Under the pieces are notes generated by a model, which saw nothing but the letters and a program-made list of their open reading frames with translations, was not told where the DNA came from and made no database searches. From positions 10,402,997 through 10,466,996 of the forward strand of contig CM067507.1 of NCBI GenBank assembly GCA_034509495.1: a DNA stretch of 64,000 nucleotides, written 5' to 3'. Made by a program: the position numbers and the translations under genes. The DNA comes from Acestrorhynchus altus (taxonomy: Eukaryota > Chordata > Actinopteri > Characiformes > Acestrorhynchidae). Positions 1-13,141 of this stretch are shown here, piece by piece (the first letter of the stretch is position 1; every line of letters begins with the position of its first letter).

Positions 1-829
1 CCAGATACTGTTTCATAGAACTGGTAATATAACTCCTACTATATTTGACATCAAAACTATTTTTTTTATTCAGGACACACTCAGTGTTTTTGCTGTACCT
101 ACCTACTACCTGTTGGGCTAAGTTTTAAACACGGGCAAAGTGGTATAATGTGATTTATTCTCAGAGATTTACTATTGTCTCCGGAGTCATGTCAGGTTGT
201 CAGACTGTCTGCTTTGATGCAAACAAAGACTTTCCTGATTCATTGTTCATTTAATTCCACATCAGACATAATCCTTTCATTGTTTCAGGAAAACACGTCA
301 TAAGACTTATCCAATATTCCCAACAAGAATGTACACAATCTTCCTAAATATTAACTCCGACCACATTCATATATGTCTTTGAAAGCATGCAGTGCAGTTA
401 CAGAAGTATGTAGATATCTATTTGTATGAAAAACACTTCACTTCTGTCATTGTGCCAATCCAAACAACCCCAGCGTGTGCACCCAGTGTGTACTCTACAG
501 GAATACAAATGTGCATGCTGCTGCAAGCATGGCTCATGAGGACACCTGGGTCATTTGAAACTTTGCAGCAGCATTGTGGTTTTTCATTCAGTCTCCATTT
601 CTGCAAAGCAGCAGGAGAGCACTCTGTTCAAATGTGTCAGTGGTCTGATCTCTGAGAAAGTCTATCTGATTTTTCCTTTTCCTTTTAGCTGTCCTGACAT
701 GGTCTTTATTTAGAGAGTGAATTGCTGTGAGGAGTCAAGGGCCAAAAGGGCAATTGGAATTTGTGTGTTGACATTAACACTGGAAAATAGAAAGCACAGC
801 ACAGACTGAGGGAAAGAGAGCAAGAGAGA
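1..829. other. No gene seen
   Basis: AT-rich sequence. The two short open frames overlap on opposite strands and have no recognisable domain or splice context. Confidence 0.6.
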
Positions 830-874
830 AAGCACAAGAGAGAGTGTGCGTGAGAGTGAGAGAGAGAGAGAGAG
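830..874. repeat. GA-rich microsatellite
   Basis: An imperfect AGAGAG tract shortly before the first Tc1-like element. Confidence 0.7.
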
Positions 875-922
875 ATCCAAAGGAGATAAATGATTACCCA
901 ACATGTTAACTTTCATCATGTA

Positions 923-2380
923 CAGTGCCCTCCATAATTATTGGCACCCCTGGTTAAGATGTGTTCCTTAGCTTCTAATAAATTTAGTTTTTTCTAATAT
1001 AGGACCACAATGGAAAAAAAGAGTAAAATACAACCTTTAACTCAAGTGCATTTATTCAGTAGGAAAAAAAACCCACATTAACAAATAATTGTATAACATC
1101 AAATCATGTGTGCCACAATTATTAGCACCCCTGATGTTAATACTTTGTACAACCCCCTTTTGCCAACAAAACAGCACCTAATCATCGCCTATAATGTTTC
1201 ACAAGGTGGGAGAATACAGATAGAGGGATCTTTGACCATTCCTCTTTGCACAACCTCTCAATCATCCAGCGACCTGGGTCCTCTCCTCTGCACTCTACTC
1301 TTCAGCTCACCCCACAGATTTTCAATGGGGCTGAGGTCTGGAGACTGAGATGGCCATGGGATGAGCTTGATTCTGTGTGCGGTGAACCATTTCTGTGTAG
1401 ATTTGGCCATATGTTTAGGGTCATTATCTTGCTGAAAGATCCAGTGATGACCCATCTTCAGGTTTCGGGCAGAAGCCACCAGATTTTGTTTTAAAATGTC
1501 CTGGTATTTCAAAGCATTCATGATGTCATGCACCCTAACCAGGTTCCCAGGGCATTTGGAAGAGAAACAGGCCCAAAGCATCGCTGATCCTCCCCCATAT
1601 TTCATAGTGGAAATGAGGTGCTTTTCTGCATAGTCAGACCCACTTAGAGCATTTGTTGCCAAAAAGCTCTCTTTGTTTCATTTGACCAAAGCACAAGGTC
1701 CCAGTTGAAGTTCCAGTCCTGCTTAGCAAACTCGATTGAGTGAGAAAAGTTTTTTCCATGCATGCCTCCCAAACAGCTTGTTGGCATGTAGATAGCACCT
1801 GATGGTTGTTTTGGAGACTTTATGACCCCAAGAAGCTACCATTTGTTTTAATTCTGTAACAGTGAGCTTTGGAGTATTTTTATTTCTCTTATCCTCCTCA
1901 CTGTGTGTGGTGGCAAAATAAACTTGCATCCTCGTCCAGGCTTGTTTACCACTGTTCCAGTTGTTTTAAACTTCTTAATAATTCCTCTGACAGTAGATAT
2001 GGACAGGTGTAGGCGAGTGGCTATTTTCTTGTAGCCACTTGTGAAGGTCAACACACATCTGCCTTACTTGAACATTATGTTCCTTTGTCTTTCCCATGTT
2101 AAAGAGAAATGGCCTCTGTGTCACGTTATATTTATACCCCAGGGAAACAGGAAGTTGTGAATTACTAATTAAATCTTCCTACATACTCTGATCAACTTCT
2201 TAAACTACTGTAGAATTGACAGAAATACTTTAATTACATTTATTTCCTAAGAATTGTTAGGGGTGCCAATAATTGTGGAACGGGTGATTTTATGAAGAAT
2301 AATTATTTCTTATTCAGGAATTTTTTAGAAGCTAAAGAACACATCTTAACCAGGGGTTCCAAGAATTATGGAGGGCACTG
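923..2380 (-). mobile_element. Tc1-like DNA transposon, decayed
   Basis: Inverted ends of about 46 bp begin CAGTGCCCTCCATAATTATT and lie between TA target dinucleotides (921-922 and 2381-2382). Transposase is on the minus strand in broken frames: HTH part about 2054-1723 and the catalytic part about 1662-1258 with QQDNDPKH (second Asp) and SPDLSPIENLW (Glu). The frames do not join, so the copy is inactive. Confidence 0.92.
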
Positions 2381-2568
2381 TATGTAAGTTTGTTCGCAAC
2401 CATCCAGTGAATGCAAGAATCACAACAGAAATCTAATATCCAATGGACACCCAAGGAAAAAATATATTTCAATAGATGCTCTAGTGTTACAGGGGTGCTT
2501 ATGTGAAGATGGACATGTTGAGACCAAGAGCATATAACAGAAAACATATTCATTCTTGTTTTTAAATA

Positions 2569-3694
2569 CAGTGCATCTGGAAAGTATTCACTGCACTTCA
2601 CTTTTTGCAAATTTTATGTTACAGCTTTATTCCAAAATTGATTCAGTTCATTTTCCCCCTCAAAATTCTACACATAATACCCCACGATGACAAAGTGAAA
2701 AAAAAAGTTTGTTTGAAATATTTGCAAATTTATTAAAAATAAAACCCAAATATATATAAGTACTCACAGCCTTTGCCATGACACTCAAAATTGAGCTCAG
2801 GTGCATTTTGTTCCACTGATCATACTTCAGATGTTTCTATAGGTTGATTGAACACCTGTGGTAAATTCAGTTGATTGGACATGATTTGAAAATGTCCATA
2901 TAAGTTCATGTAAGGTCCCATAGTAGACAGTGCATTTCTAAGGAATTGTCTGTAGGCCTCTGAGACAGGATTGTATTGAAACACAGATCTGGGGAAGGGT
3001 ACAGCAAAAGTTCTGCTTCACCTGGACTTGAACCCATTTGAACATCTCTGGACATTTCTTAAAGTGCACTGATGCTGATGAGTTTGAGAGATTCTGCAAA
3101 GTAGAATGGGAGAAACTTCCCTAAAACATGTGTGCCATGTATACTTGAGGCTGTAATTGCTGCCAAAGGTGCTTCAGGTACTGACCAAACTACTGTGAAT
3201 ACCTATGTACATGTTCTATATTTTTAGATTTTATTTTTTATAAATTTGCAAAGAGTTCACTTTGTTATTGTGGGGTATTGTGTGTAAAAGTTTGAGAGAA
3301 TAAATGAATTGAATCCATTTTGAAATCAATCAATCAAAGTTCAAGTACTTTGAGGGAGGCCCTCATTTACAATGCAGCTGAGCCAATACATAAGGTTCAA
3401 AGAAGATCAAAAGAAAAAGAGAAAAGAAACAAACAACCTGGTATTTTAATAACATATATATCAGGAATGACTTAAAATATAAAACAAGTACCATGAAGAT
3501 AAAAGTAGGGATATATTAAAGGAACATCATAAGTGTACTAAAAGAACTCATAAGGTAGGTAATGAATAAAATAAAAACTATCCTAGTAAAATTAAAAATA
3601 AAATAAATAAATCAATAAAAAATAGATACATAAGGCTCTAACATAACAAAATGTGCAAAAAGAGAAGCACTGTGAATACTTTCCAGATGCACTG
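2569..3694 (+). mobile_element. Deleted Tc1-like transposon with an internal insertion
   Basis: Matching ends CAGTGCATCTGGAAAGTATT and the inverse at 3666-3694 mark the element. Most of the transposase is gone; DLNPFEHLW on the plus strand near 3030 is the Glu-containing remnant. An unrelated AT-rich segment of about 310 bp (about 3322-3632) interrupts the right end. Confidence 0.85.
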
Positions 3695-5399
3695 GAAAGC
3701 AAAACAACAAATAAATAATTGTTTGAAACTAAAGCATCAGTCAATTAGGATTTCTTTTTTAAATTGAAATCATTAGTAGTCTTGATTGAGGACAGAAAAA
3801 AAATCTATCAGATGGTATCAATGTGCTGCCATGACCATCCCTGCAATGTTGAATATATATATATTATTTTTAAATAAAATTAAGTTCTATCCTATCCTAT
3901 TTATTCTAAGAAGAGAGTGGTCTGTGGGGAGTTTTATGTGCTTACATCACATGCACCACTTCTGAGGATCCAGCACTTTCTGAGCAGCAGTATTACCAGT
4001 ATTGCTGATGCAAACTAAACACTCTTCAGCTGTTGTACCTTTTTTACCTCATTGAAAAGGGTGTGTAATGTCATTATATCCACCGGGTTGCAATGTTGTA
4101 AAAGTAGGAAAGATGAGACAAAAATTAGGTGTATTAGCTAACTCTTCAAACATTTACTTCAGTCTAAACCTTAAAAGGATTTGTTACCACTCAGGTGAGT
4201 TAGGATAAACAGAATTAGCTCTGTATGTTTTATCTTCAGATTATTACCTACTCTTATATTACCCTCACATACCGTCAGTCACTGTATGCTACAACACATA
4301 ATTTAAACATACCATTCACATTGGATCTGTGTTGATATACTGATACATTTTCTAGAAATTATATTCAAAAGAAGCAAGTGTAACAGAAATTTGTGTGTCA
4401 GCGCTGCTGTTGCAGTACATGCTGTGCATGGCTGGTAATAAGTGCTACCTCACTGATTAACAGGAATGCACTGCATGCAGTGCAGAGCTTCTAGTTGTTC
4501 TTCTGAAGCTTCAATTTACACAGTTGTGCTCTCATGTAAAAAGAACAAAAGAGAAGAATTAAAATGGAAACTGGAGTAACTGGAATATATAAAGAAATAG
4601 TGGAATTGTACCCTCTCACATAAAGTCAAGAGGTCAAAGATTCAAAAGAATGTTGATACAGCAGACTTGCTCTATAGCTTGATCTGATGATTATCAGTTT
4701 CTCCTGAGACTCACAAATGATATGTTCAGAATTTGGCACCAACAGCATAAGACCCAACCTTCCAAGACAACCATGTTGAATTCATGTTAACAATCCGGGC
4801 TGGTGATGGTGGTGAAATATATCAAATTATTAAAATGTGTTTTTATATATAGGCTAATATTTTCTTTAACAAATTCATTATTTATAAGGTGTGACTGATT
4901 TGGTTTGACTTAGAAAAAGAAAGCCTATAAAACATGTTTACAAATGGTGCTGTTTTCTACTATAAAGCCTGCTGTATCTCTATGCAGTACACTCTGTGTG
5001 AACGTGTGTGAGCTGTTGCAGTCATGCTGCCAACCTGCCACTTCCCTCGTGTCATGCAGGTGGTATATGTGAAACTAAAGTCTCGGGGTGCTTTCACACC
5101 TACCTTGTTTGGTCTGGGCCTGATTTTTTCTTTAGTTTAGTTTGTTTTGACAGGTGGGGTCACTTCCCCCATATTTAGGCACAAACAAAAAGAATGTGGT
5201 CCATGGGCCAGATTCCAGGTCAACAGATTGCTTTCTTTCATCCAGAAACAACACAACAAACAACAAACATTGTTGTTAGTCAGCAATACACACTCTGCAC
5301 ATTTGTGCTGATTATGAAAACTGTAGACATTAAGTATGTATATATTGGGTACAGTATTTTCATCAGAGAAAAAATGTACCATAGATTATATAGAGTATA
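3695..5399. other. No gene seen
   Basis: Non-coding AT-rich sequence; no clear repeat family, only short AT runs such as the one near 3855. Confidence 0.55.
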
Positions 5400-6078
5400 C
5401 ACACTGTGAGTATATGACATGAGTTTATACTGTGAGTTTACACTGTGAGTTTACACGGTGAGTTAATATTGAGAGTTTACACTGTGAGTTTACACTGTGA
5501 GTTTACACTGAGTTTACACTGTGAGTTTACAATGTGAGTACACTATGAGTTTACACTGTGAGTTTATAATGTGAGTTTACACTGTGAGTTTAAATTGAGG
5601 GTTTACACTGTGAGTTTACACTGTGAGTTTACACTGTGAGTTTATATTTTGAGAGTTTACACTGTGAGTTTACACTGTGAGTTTACAATGTGAGTTTACA
5701 CTGTGAATTTATATTGAGTTTATACTGTGAGTTTACACTGTGAATTTATATTGAGTTTATACTGTGAGTTTACACTGTGAATTTATATTGAGTTTACACT
5801 GTGAATTTATATTGAGTTTATACTGTGAGTTTATATTTTGAGAGTTTACACTGTGAGTTTATATCAAGTTTATATCATGTTTATATTGAGAGTTTATACT
5901 GTGACTTTACACTGTGAGCTTATACTGTGAGTTTATAATGTGAGTTTACACTGTGAGTTTATAATTTGAGTTTATATTGAGAGTTTTTACTGTGATTTTA
6001 TACTGTGAGTTTATAATTTGAGTTTACACTTTGGGTTTATACCATGAGTTTATATTGTGAGTTTATACTGAGTTTATT
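5400..6078. repeat. 13-bp minisatellite, left part
   Basis: About 50 imperfect units of GTGAGTTTACACT, with TATA-containing variants. The array continues at 6908-7102 on the far side of an insertion. Confidence 0.9.
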
Positions 6079-6907
6079 TCAGAATCAGAATCTCTTTATT
6101 TCACCTTGTTACACATACAAGGAATTTTCCATGGTGAGCGCAACACATGTATGACATGTAACAAGTACACAGACTATTTACAAACATTACTCTAGGAAGG
6201 AAGGTACAATAAACAATAAATAGAACAACGAATATAAGTTAAAAAGTACTGAAGAGCAGAGGAGCTAAGAGATGAATAAAAACTGTACTGTACACTTATG
6301 AATATAATGCATCCAATGTTCCTGAGGTAGGTTTATATTAAATATTGTTTGTAGAGTTGCAGATGTTATTAACATTTACAGAACTGTACAATAGGTCTGT
6401 ACAATTGTGCAAATGAGCAAACATGTACTGTGCAGTACTATTAAACCAGTCAGATCACTTCAGTGAGGTTTGGAGACTCAGAAGTGTCCACTGCTGTTAT
6501 GGAGTGCTACAGCTCTGGGGAAAGAAGCTGTTAGTGTAACGTCTCACGGCACAGAGGTAGGAGGCGGAAGTACTTGCAGGGTTGTATTTAATGATAACTC
6601 ACAATTGTAAGCAGACATGGAAACACGACATGAGTAAGCAACTAGACATACATACAAATGAGAAGAAAGGACTAACTGAGACAAGGGAATTATATACACA
6701 CGATAACGAGACACGGCTGGGACATGATAACGATGGGGCAGGGTTACAGATGGAACACAGCTGGGAATGGGAGGAGACATGACATGCTCAAAAGCACATG
6801 GAACAGTAAACACAACACAGACCAGCAGTACGTGACAGTTAGCATGTCCTGTTGTGCTGGTTTTGATGGTTCGAAGCCTTCTACCAGAGGGGAGAGTCTG
6901 GAAGAGA
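6079..6907. mobile_element. Interspersed repeat inserted in the minisatellite
   Basis: It begins CAGAATCAGAATCTCTTTATT and shares most of its sequence with 10392-10830, but it contains an extra solo LTR at 6535-6837. No coding capacity; family not assigned. Confidence 0.7.
6535..6837 (-). mobile_element. Solo LTR with 5-bp target duplication
   Basis: The 303-bp segment has TG...CA ends (TGTAACGT...GTGACA as written) and is flanked by perfect GTTAG duplications at 6530-6534 and 6838-6842. On the minus strand it matches the LTRs at 14596-14907 and 29342-29669 (CCCATTCCCAGCTGTGT, CCCTGCCCCATC). Confidence 0.88.
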
Positions 6908-7102
6908 CCCTTTTTATGAGTATTTTATGAGTATATGCTGTGAGTTTATATTTAGTGTTTAAATTATGAGTTTATACTGTGAGTTTAATTTATGACTATA
7001 TAGGTTGTGAGTTTATAATGTTAGTTTAAATTGAGAGTTTAATTTATGAGTATATGCTGTGAGTTTATATTGTGAGTTTAAATTGTGAGTTTATACTGTG
7101 AT
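6908..7102. repeat. 13-bp minisatellite, right part
   Basis: More diverged units (GTGAGTTTATATT type) of the array at 5400-6078, separated from it by about 830 bp of inserted repeats. Confidence 0.85.
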
Positions 7103-8867
7103 ATTCTGGCCAAAGTTGAAATACAAATACCAGAGCACATTTATCCTCAGCAAATTTCTAAATTAACAAAATTCATTAACTGTCGTGTTAACTTTAACAA
7201 AGTGTCAAATTCTTTCAACTTAATTAATCGAATTCTTCAATCAAATAAACTTATTAAATGAAGCAACATGTGGCATTTTTACCTTAAAATAACCACTTTA
7301 AAATCATGTTGATGCTTCAGTGATTTGTACTAGGAACAGTAGCACCTTTATCACCACTACTCCTGAATCAGTTCACTGCTACATGAGTAAATGCAAGTAA
7401 CTCTTTCATAATGCTTCTTTACCAGGTGTAGTAGGTGTGAGAGCAGGAAATCACACAGTCATCCACAGCTGAAAGCTGAGCAGTGTGTACTATGTGTAGT
7501 TTGAGCTCTGAAACTGAGATGGATATCAACTGATTGTTTACGTTTTAGACCCAGTAGCATCCCAATGTGACAATAACACGATTACAAAACTGTGTGTGTA
7601 TTTATAAGTATGTAAGCAGCACCTCTCATCCACTGCATGTCAGACCAACCCAGTCATGTCTTCAACCTGTCACTCCACATTGGGTCACATTGAGCAGCAG
7701 CGCAACAGAGGAGCTACTACACACTGACAGCTCTCACAGCTGCCTGTAACCTTGAGGACAAGTGAGAAGGAATCTGAGATTGCTCTTGAAGGGGCTTTAG
7801 CAGTCTAGATCAATGCAGAGTCAAATATAATCACTGGCCTTCTTGAGACAGATAAACAAAGTGTCTATCAGTGTGAACACACAATTGAGTACTAAAGAAT
7901 TAACAAGCAGACATATGTGGACACACATGTATGACCACACAAAGCATAATCATAGTCTGTATATACACCTGTAATTACTAATGCTCAAACACCTTTGAAG
8001 AGGTAAATATTAAATATATAATTGACACTTCAATAATTGTTTTTGTAATGAGCAATGCAATTGCAATTTTTTAAGTCGATGAACTCTTAAAATGTAAGGT
8101 TTCTTAGCTAAGGTGGTCTACTCATCCTGGTTTTAATCCCATGTGTTTATAAAAAAAAGTTTATTACCTGCCCCCTCCCCCGGCACTATAATAATAAAAA
8201 TTAATAAAATTTAATTTGAAAGTTCGTACCAACTTTCACTGCCAGCTATAACACTACAAAAATAGGCAATAAAGATGGGTACAAGTCTACATGTATGTGT
8301 CACATCTCCCTCCTGTGATCTCCTCATTCTGGTTCCTTGACAAGTTTTGCCATTACACTACAAATTGTTTTAGTGACGCTGTGGCCAGCAACCCGGTTTG
8401 AAGCACGAGGAAGACGACGAGAGGTAGACCAGATGGATTATATGGGTTTCGATGTGTCCTCTTGGAAGTTCCGACGAGACCCACAATGGATGTATCTCCG
8501 GCAGGGCAGAAAAGTTGCATCCAAAAGGAATAATGAAGCAGGTAGAGGTGCAGATAGGTGTGACTGCAGCCGGAGGAGTTCAGCAGCAGAGTACTGGAGC
8601 AGACCTGTTACAGATTGCTGGATAAGTGCCAGGAGAATCCAGAGAAGCACGGCCCAGAAGTAAGTCCTGCCGATAAGCATTGTAGGTGAGGAGTTGGCTG
8701 CCGGCGAGCAGTGGCAGCAAGTCACGCCAGTGTACACTCTAAAACCGGAGGTGTCTCTTTGTCAAACCCCACTACCCAGGTTCCCTAGTGCAGTCCATCC
8801 CATCAGACAGTGCAACATTCTGTTCCCACCCAGTCCGTCTTTCCTGTATGCAAACTAGAGCCCTACA
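7103..8867. other. No certain gene; possible retroelement leader
   Basis: Two overlapping opposite-strand frames at 8337-8737 lie just before the Gypsy gag remnant and may be its 5' region, but no LTR or motif supports this. Confidence 0.4.
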
Positions 8868-11580
8868 GTGGTGATCCAGACAAGTGCGGTGGATCTCTAC
8901 TGCAGTGCTCTGTGTATTTCTGTGTATGTCTTCCTTCATGGTCTCAATGTATATGTCTTGACGGAATTCATATGCAGAGACAGTGACCTCTCTTTGGGAT
9001 GTCTGGCGTCCCTATATATCCGTCTGGACCAGTTATTGCACAAATTTCCGAAAGAATATGGAAAGGCTGTACCACCACTTGCCCTACCACTGTCAAACTC
9101 ACAGGCTGTACCACACCATTCCTGTCTTCCCACAGAACCTATGCAATTAGACACAAATCACCTGTCACATGAGAAGCAACTGCATTGTCTGCACCAATGT
9201 CTGTGCCTGTTCTGTGGGTCCTCTGATCATGTCAGAAGAAACTGTGGTAAATGACCACAACACTTTCAGGCTCCTGAAAAGAGAGTAATACATTTCATAA
9301 CCTAATGTGGTGAGTGTTCCCACATGTGATCTAATTTCCGCTTCGTTTTTCTTGTCTGTTATTGTTTGCTTCCATGATGCTTCTCTCTGTGTTACAGTCC
9401 TGATTAACTATGTTAAAGAGGGGAAATTTATCTGATTGGTGTGGACCAACAGAACACCACCAGTGAGCAACCACAACATATGGAGGACCTCTCATTTCTC
9501 ATCACTCTGGGATCTAATTATTCCTGTACATTAGGCCTTCCTTCGCTGGAAAAACAGAAATCCCATATCTCCTGGACACAGAGGGACATCATATCATGGT
9601 TACCCCACCATTTAATGTACTGCCACATTAGCAGTCACATCCACTTCCATAGAAGTCCTGAGGTCATCCAAACCATCCAGATCTGCCCAGAATATGGTGA
9701 TTTACAGGAAGTATTGAGTAAAGAAAGAGCCACTCAATTGCCTCCTTGAGTTCAAATAGTAGAAGGAGCTCTGTTACCCAAATCTCAAGTATATCCTCTT
9801 ACTCAAGGGGAGGGGAAAATTATGCAGGATCATGTTGAGGAAGCCCTAGCCCAAGGCTTTTTTCATCCATCAATGTCTCCCTTTGCCTCTGGATTCTTCT
9901 TTGTGAAACAAAAAAGACAGAAGTTTAAGGCCATGTATAGACCTTGTGCCCTTAATGACACCAGTAAGAAATGTGCATACCCATTTCTTCTCATTCCTGT
10001 AGCCCTAGAACAACTCAGGTAAGCTAAATACTTCACTAAGCTGGAGCTTCACAGTGCCTACAATTTGATCAGGATTTGTAACTACCAAAGGACACTACAA
10101 ATAACAAATAACGGAGATGTGGTTTAGCAAATACAACTTCTGTGTTCTAATTATTCATCATTGACATGCTCAGAGATATGCAAGGTAAATGTCATAGATT
10201 TTATTGATGATTTTGATGAATTTACTCATCTAATCTTGAATCCCATGTCAGTCATGTACACTCCATTCTCCAATAGCTCTTGGACAACCATCTCTTTTTA
10301 AGGGTATGACTTGAAAAATTTCATCTGCAATCTGTGTCATTCTTGGGGTTTGAGGTAACCAGGAATCGTGTTACCATGAGCGACCAGAAGAATCAAAATC
10401 AGAATCAGAATCTCTTTATTTCGCCAAGTATGGTGAGAGCAACACATGTATGACATGTAACAAGTACACAGACTATTTACAAACATTACACTAGGAAGGA
10501 GGTACAATAAACAATAAATAGTATAGAGAATATAAGTTAAAAGTAAAGGTACTGAAGAGCTGAGAGATGCATATAATGAGTCTGATGTTTCTGAAGTAGA
10601 TTTATATTAAATATTGATTGTAGAGTTGCCGATGTAAACATTTACAGAAAGAGAACAGTGCAGTAGATTTGTACAATTGTGCAAAGAGCATAGTGCAAAT
10701 GAGCAAAAACATGTACTGTGCAGTACTATTGAGAAAAAAAAAAAAAACCCAGTCAGGTCACTTCAGTGAGGTTTGGAGACTCAGAGATGTTTGGAGACTC
10801 AGAGGAGGAAAGAAGCTGTTAGCATGGTGTGTTGAAGGTGGAAGCAGTTACGGAGTTGCAACAGTTACTCAGGTTTGCTCATTTCTACAGGAGGTTAATC
10901 AGAAATTTAAGTAGTATTAGGCTTATATACCCATTGTTTGGCTTAAGCATGCCTTCTTACTGCTCCCAGACTTACACCCTGATCTGCTGCTCCTTTCGTG
11001 GTCGAGGTGGATGCCTCCGTCTTCCAAATTCCATCCAGTTGCATTCTATTCTCACAAGATCAATCCTCCTGATCATAACTATGGCTTAGGAGATAGAGAA
11101 CTACTGCGGGTCAGGCTTGCCCTGGAGGAGTGGTATCACTGGCTGGAGGAGCTGAAGCTGTACATCCCTTTGTTGTCCTAATGTATCATAAAAACTTGAT
11201 TTCTATACAACTAAATGCCTCATTGCCAGACAGGTAAGATGGTCTCTATTCTTTTCCCATTTCCATTTGTCTGTCACATATCACCTGGGCAGTAGAAACA
11301 CCAAAGCAGACGCACTCTCACATCAGCATCAACTTACCATCCATGGTGAGTTACAATCTAAAACACCTTTCATCCTACCTTCATCAGCAACTGTCTCTCC
11401 CATTAGGTGGAGTGTTGATGAGTCTATCAAAGTCACATTGTGTGAACAACCTGCCCCAGATGGAGTTCCTGTAGGCAAAATGTATGTGCGAGCCCTTTTC
11501 AAAGATCAACTCATCATGTGGGCACATTCGTCCCTATCAATTGGGCATCATGGTCTTGCTCACAACAACTTCTTAAAAAA
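8868..11580 (+). pseudogene. Decayed Ty3/Gypsy-type LTR retrotransposon (gag-pol remnants)
   Basis: Plus-strand fragments are in gag-pol order. Gag ends with a zinc knuckle of CX2CX4HX4C form near 9209-9250. Reverse transcriptase pieces lie at 9822-10022 (N-terminal fingers) and about 10835-10915 (thumb with FYRR). RNase H follows at about 10980-11160. A GSRNTKADALSH segment at 11288 marks the RNase H-integrase link, and the integrase HHCC region is near 11490-11560. Frames shift and stop often, and the AATCAGAATC repeat splits the element. No LTRs were recognised for it. It is not functional. Confidence 0.8.
10392..10830. mobile_element. Second copy of the AATCAGAATC interspersed repeat
   Basis: It starts AAAATCAGAATCAGAATC and is about 85-90% like 6079-6907 by eye, without the solo LTR. 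It sits inside the decayed Gypsy element, between the reverse transcriptase and RNase H remnants. Confidence 0.7.
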
Positions 11581-11587
11581 TGCTACT

Positions 11588-11815
11588 CATGGGAAACCTT
11601 AAGAGAGCCTTGTCTGAGCCTGGTTCCGTCCAAGGTTGCTTTGTCCAGGTCTGAGGGAGTTTGTCCTCACCTCTGTCGCCCTTTGGTTTGCTCACTTGGG
11701 TGTTTATGTCTTTATCCTTTGTTTTGTATGTTGTTGAATATCTTATTTTAGATTGTGAGGACATCTGTTGTATAAAGTTCTATACAAATAAATTAATATT
11801 GATTGGTTGATGTGG
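11588..11815 (+). mobile_element. 3'-tail repeat of a non-LTR retroelement
   Basis: The segment has GAGCCTGGTTCC..CCAAGGTT, TGAGGGAGTTT, and an end close to TATACAAATAAATT plus TTGATTGG. The same pattern occurs at 52631-52968 and, reversed, at 27525-27790. Confidence 0.6.
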
Positions 11816-11998
11816 GCAATGTCCTTGTGAGCACTGATAAAGGACTAGAGGATGGCCGACACAAACTGTGCAGAAACAGATTAGCTTCTGTCTCTGACTG
11901 TCTTTTATAACTGATTCTGAGTCTGATCCAATGATACCACTCATGCCATAAGTAAATGAAATTAAACTTATCCCGATAAATATAAGCAAATTAAAAAT

Positions 11999-11999
<1 letters not shown>

Positions 12000-12028
<29 letters not shown>
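12000..12028. repeat. (GAAA)n microsatellite
   Basis: Seven GAAA units followed by GATA units. Confidence 0.8.
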
Positions 12029-12037
<9 letters not shown>

Positions 12038-12199
12038 AATGAAATAAGAAACAATAACTAAAAGCAATATAAGAGAGTATGGAAATAAAAGGAGTAATAA
12101 AAGAAAGGTATTAAAGGACAGCTAAAACATACCAGAATCGGAAGAAAAAAACTAAAATAAGCTAAATCAGTGACAAGCTGTATGGCGAGAGACTAAGTG

Positions 12200-13050
12200 T
12201 GTAAAATGATTTAATGACCAGTGAGCTGAGTTTCCTCAGTGAATTCCAACTCACTGGTGCACTCCAGTCTAGTAAAACTCTTGGTACCTGAAGGGTGATC
12301 CAATCACTAGAATTGTTTGGTAAGTTCTGTTGTTTTCAATGGGCATTTTTGTTTTATACATTAGCATACAGCCAGAGAGACCTTTTCGTACTGCATACAG
12401 TGGTGTGTGCTGTAGGGGACACCAGTAATGAGCCTTAATGCAGTGTGATGTACAGTATCTAGTGGTTTCAATGTAGTTGCTGATGCATATGTATATATCA
12501 CATCAGCATAATCAAGCATGGATAAAATTGTTGCTTCAACAATTTTTTTTCTGGTGCACATTGGGAAGCATTATTTGTTTCTGTACAGGAGTTTTAGCCT
12601 CAGTTTACCTGTAAACTTGCTTATATGCTGTTTAGAAGTACATATGTCATTTAGCCATATACCAAGATACTTATATTCATTAACTCTTTCCATGTTAGAA
12701 CCCTTCAAGGTTGGAAAAACAGCAATGTATTTTACAGTCAACAACAGAGTTTAAAATGTGATTTATGTAAATATTAGAATTGATTGATCCTTGTGGGACA
12801 CCATTAGTAATGGGTAGGAGGTCTGAGTTAATTTGTCCCAGGGCCACATGTTGCTGTCTGTGAGATAGGTAATTCTAAATCATTGTGGTCAAAACCTGTT
12901 TTGTAGACTTTTTAAAAGAAGAGAATGATCAACTGTATCAAACGCTTTGGAAAGATTGATGAAGATGACTGCACAGTGATTCTTTTGATTGATGAAAATT
13001 AAGAGATCATCAGAATAAGAGAGTAGCAGTGATTGTGCTGTGTTTCTCTT
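12200..13050 (-). pseudogene. LINE reverse transcriptase fragment, antisense
   Basis: On the minus strand LSKAFDTVDHSLLL is readable at about 12953-12912, followed by GVPQGSI near 12806-12784, both conserved non-LTR reverse transcriptase blocks. A C-terminal piece (TLKPLDTVHHTALRLITG) lies at 12561-12361. The frame is interrupted, so this is a dead fragment. Confidence 0.82.
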
Positions 13051-13141
13051 GTATATACAAAGTTCATAGGGTCAGGAGGTGGTGGTACTGCCTGATTGTG
13101 TTAAATACAACTTCGACCTACAGCTGTGAGTCTGGTCTTTA

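Noticed and set aside
5400..7102. CRISPR-like or coding repeat array
   Set aside because: 13-bp units without spacers, stop codons in the units and eukaryotic context.
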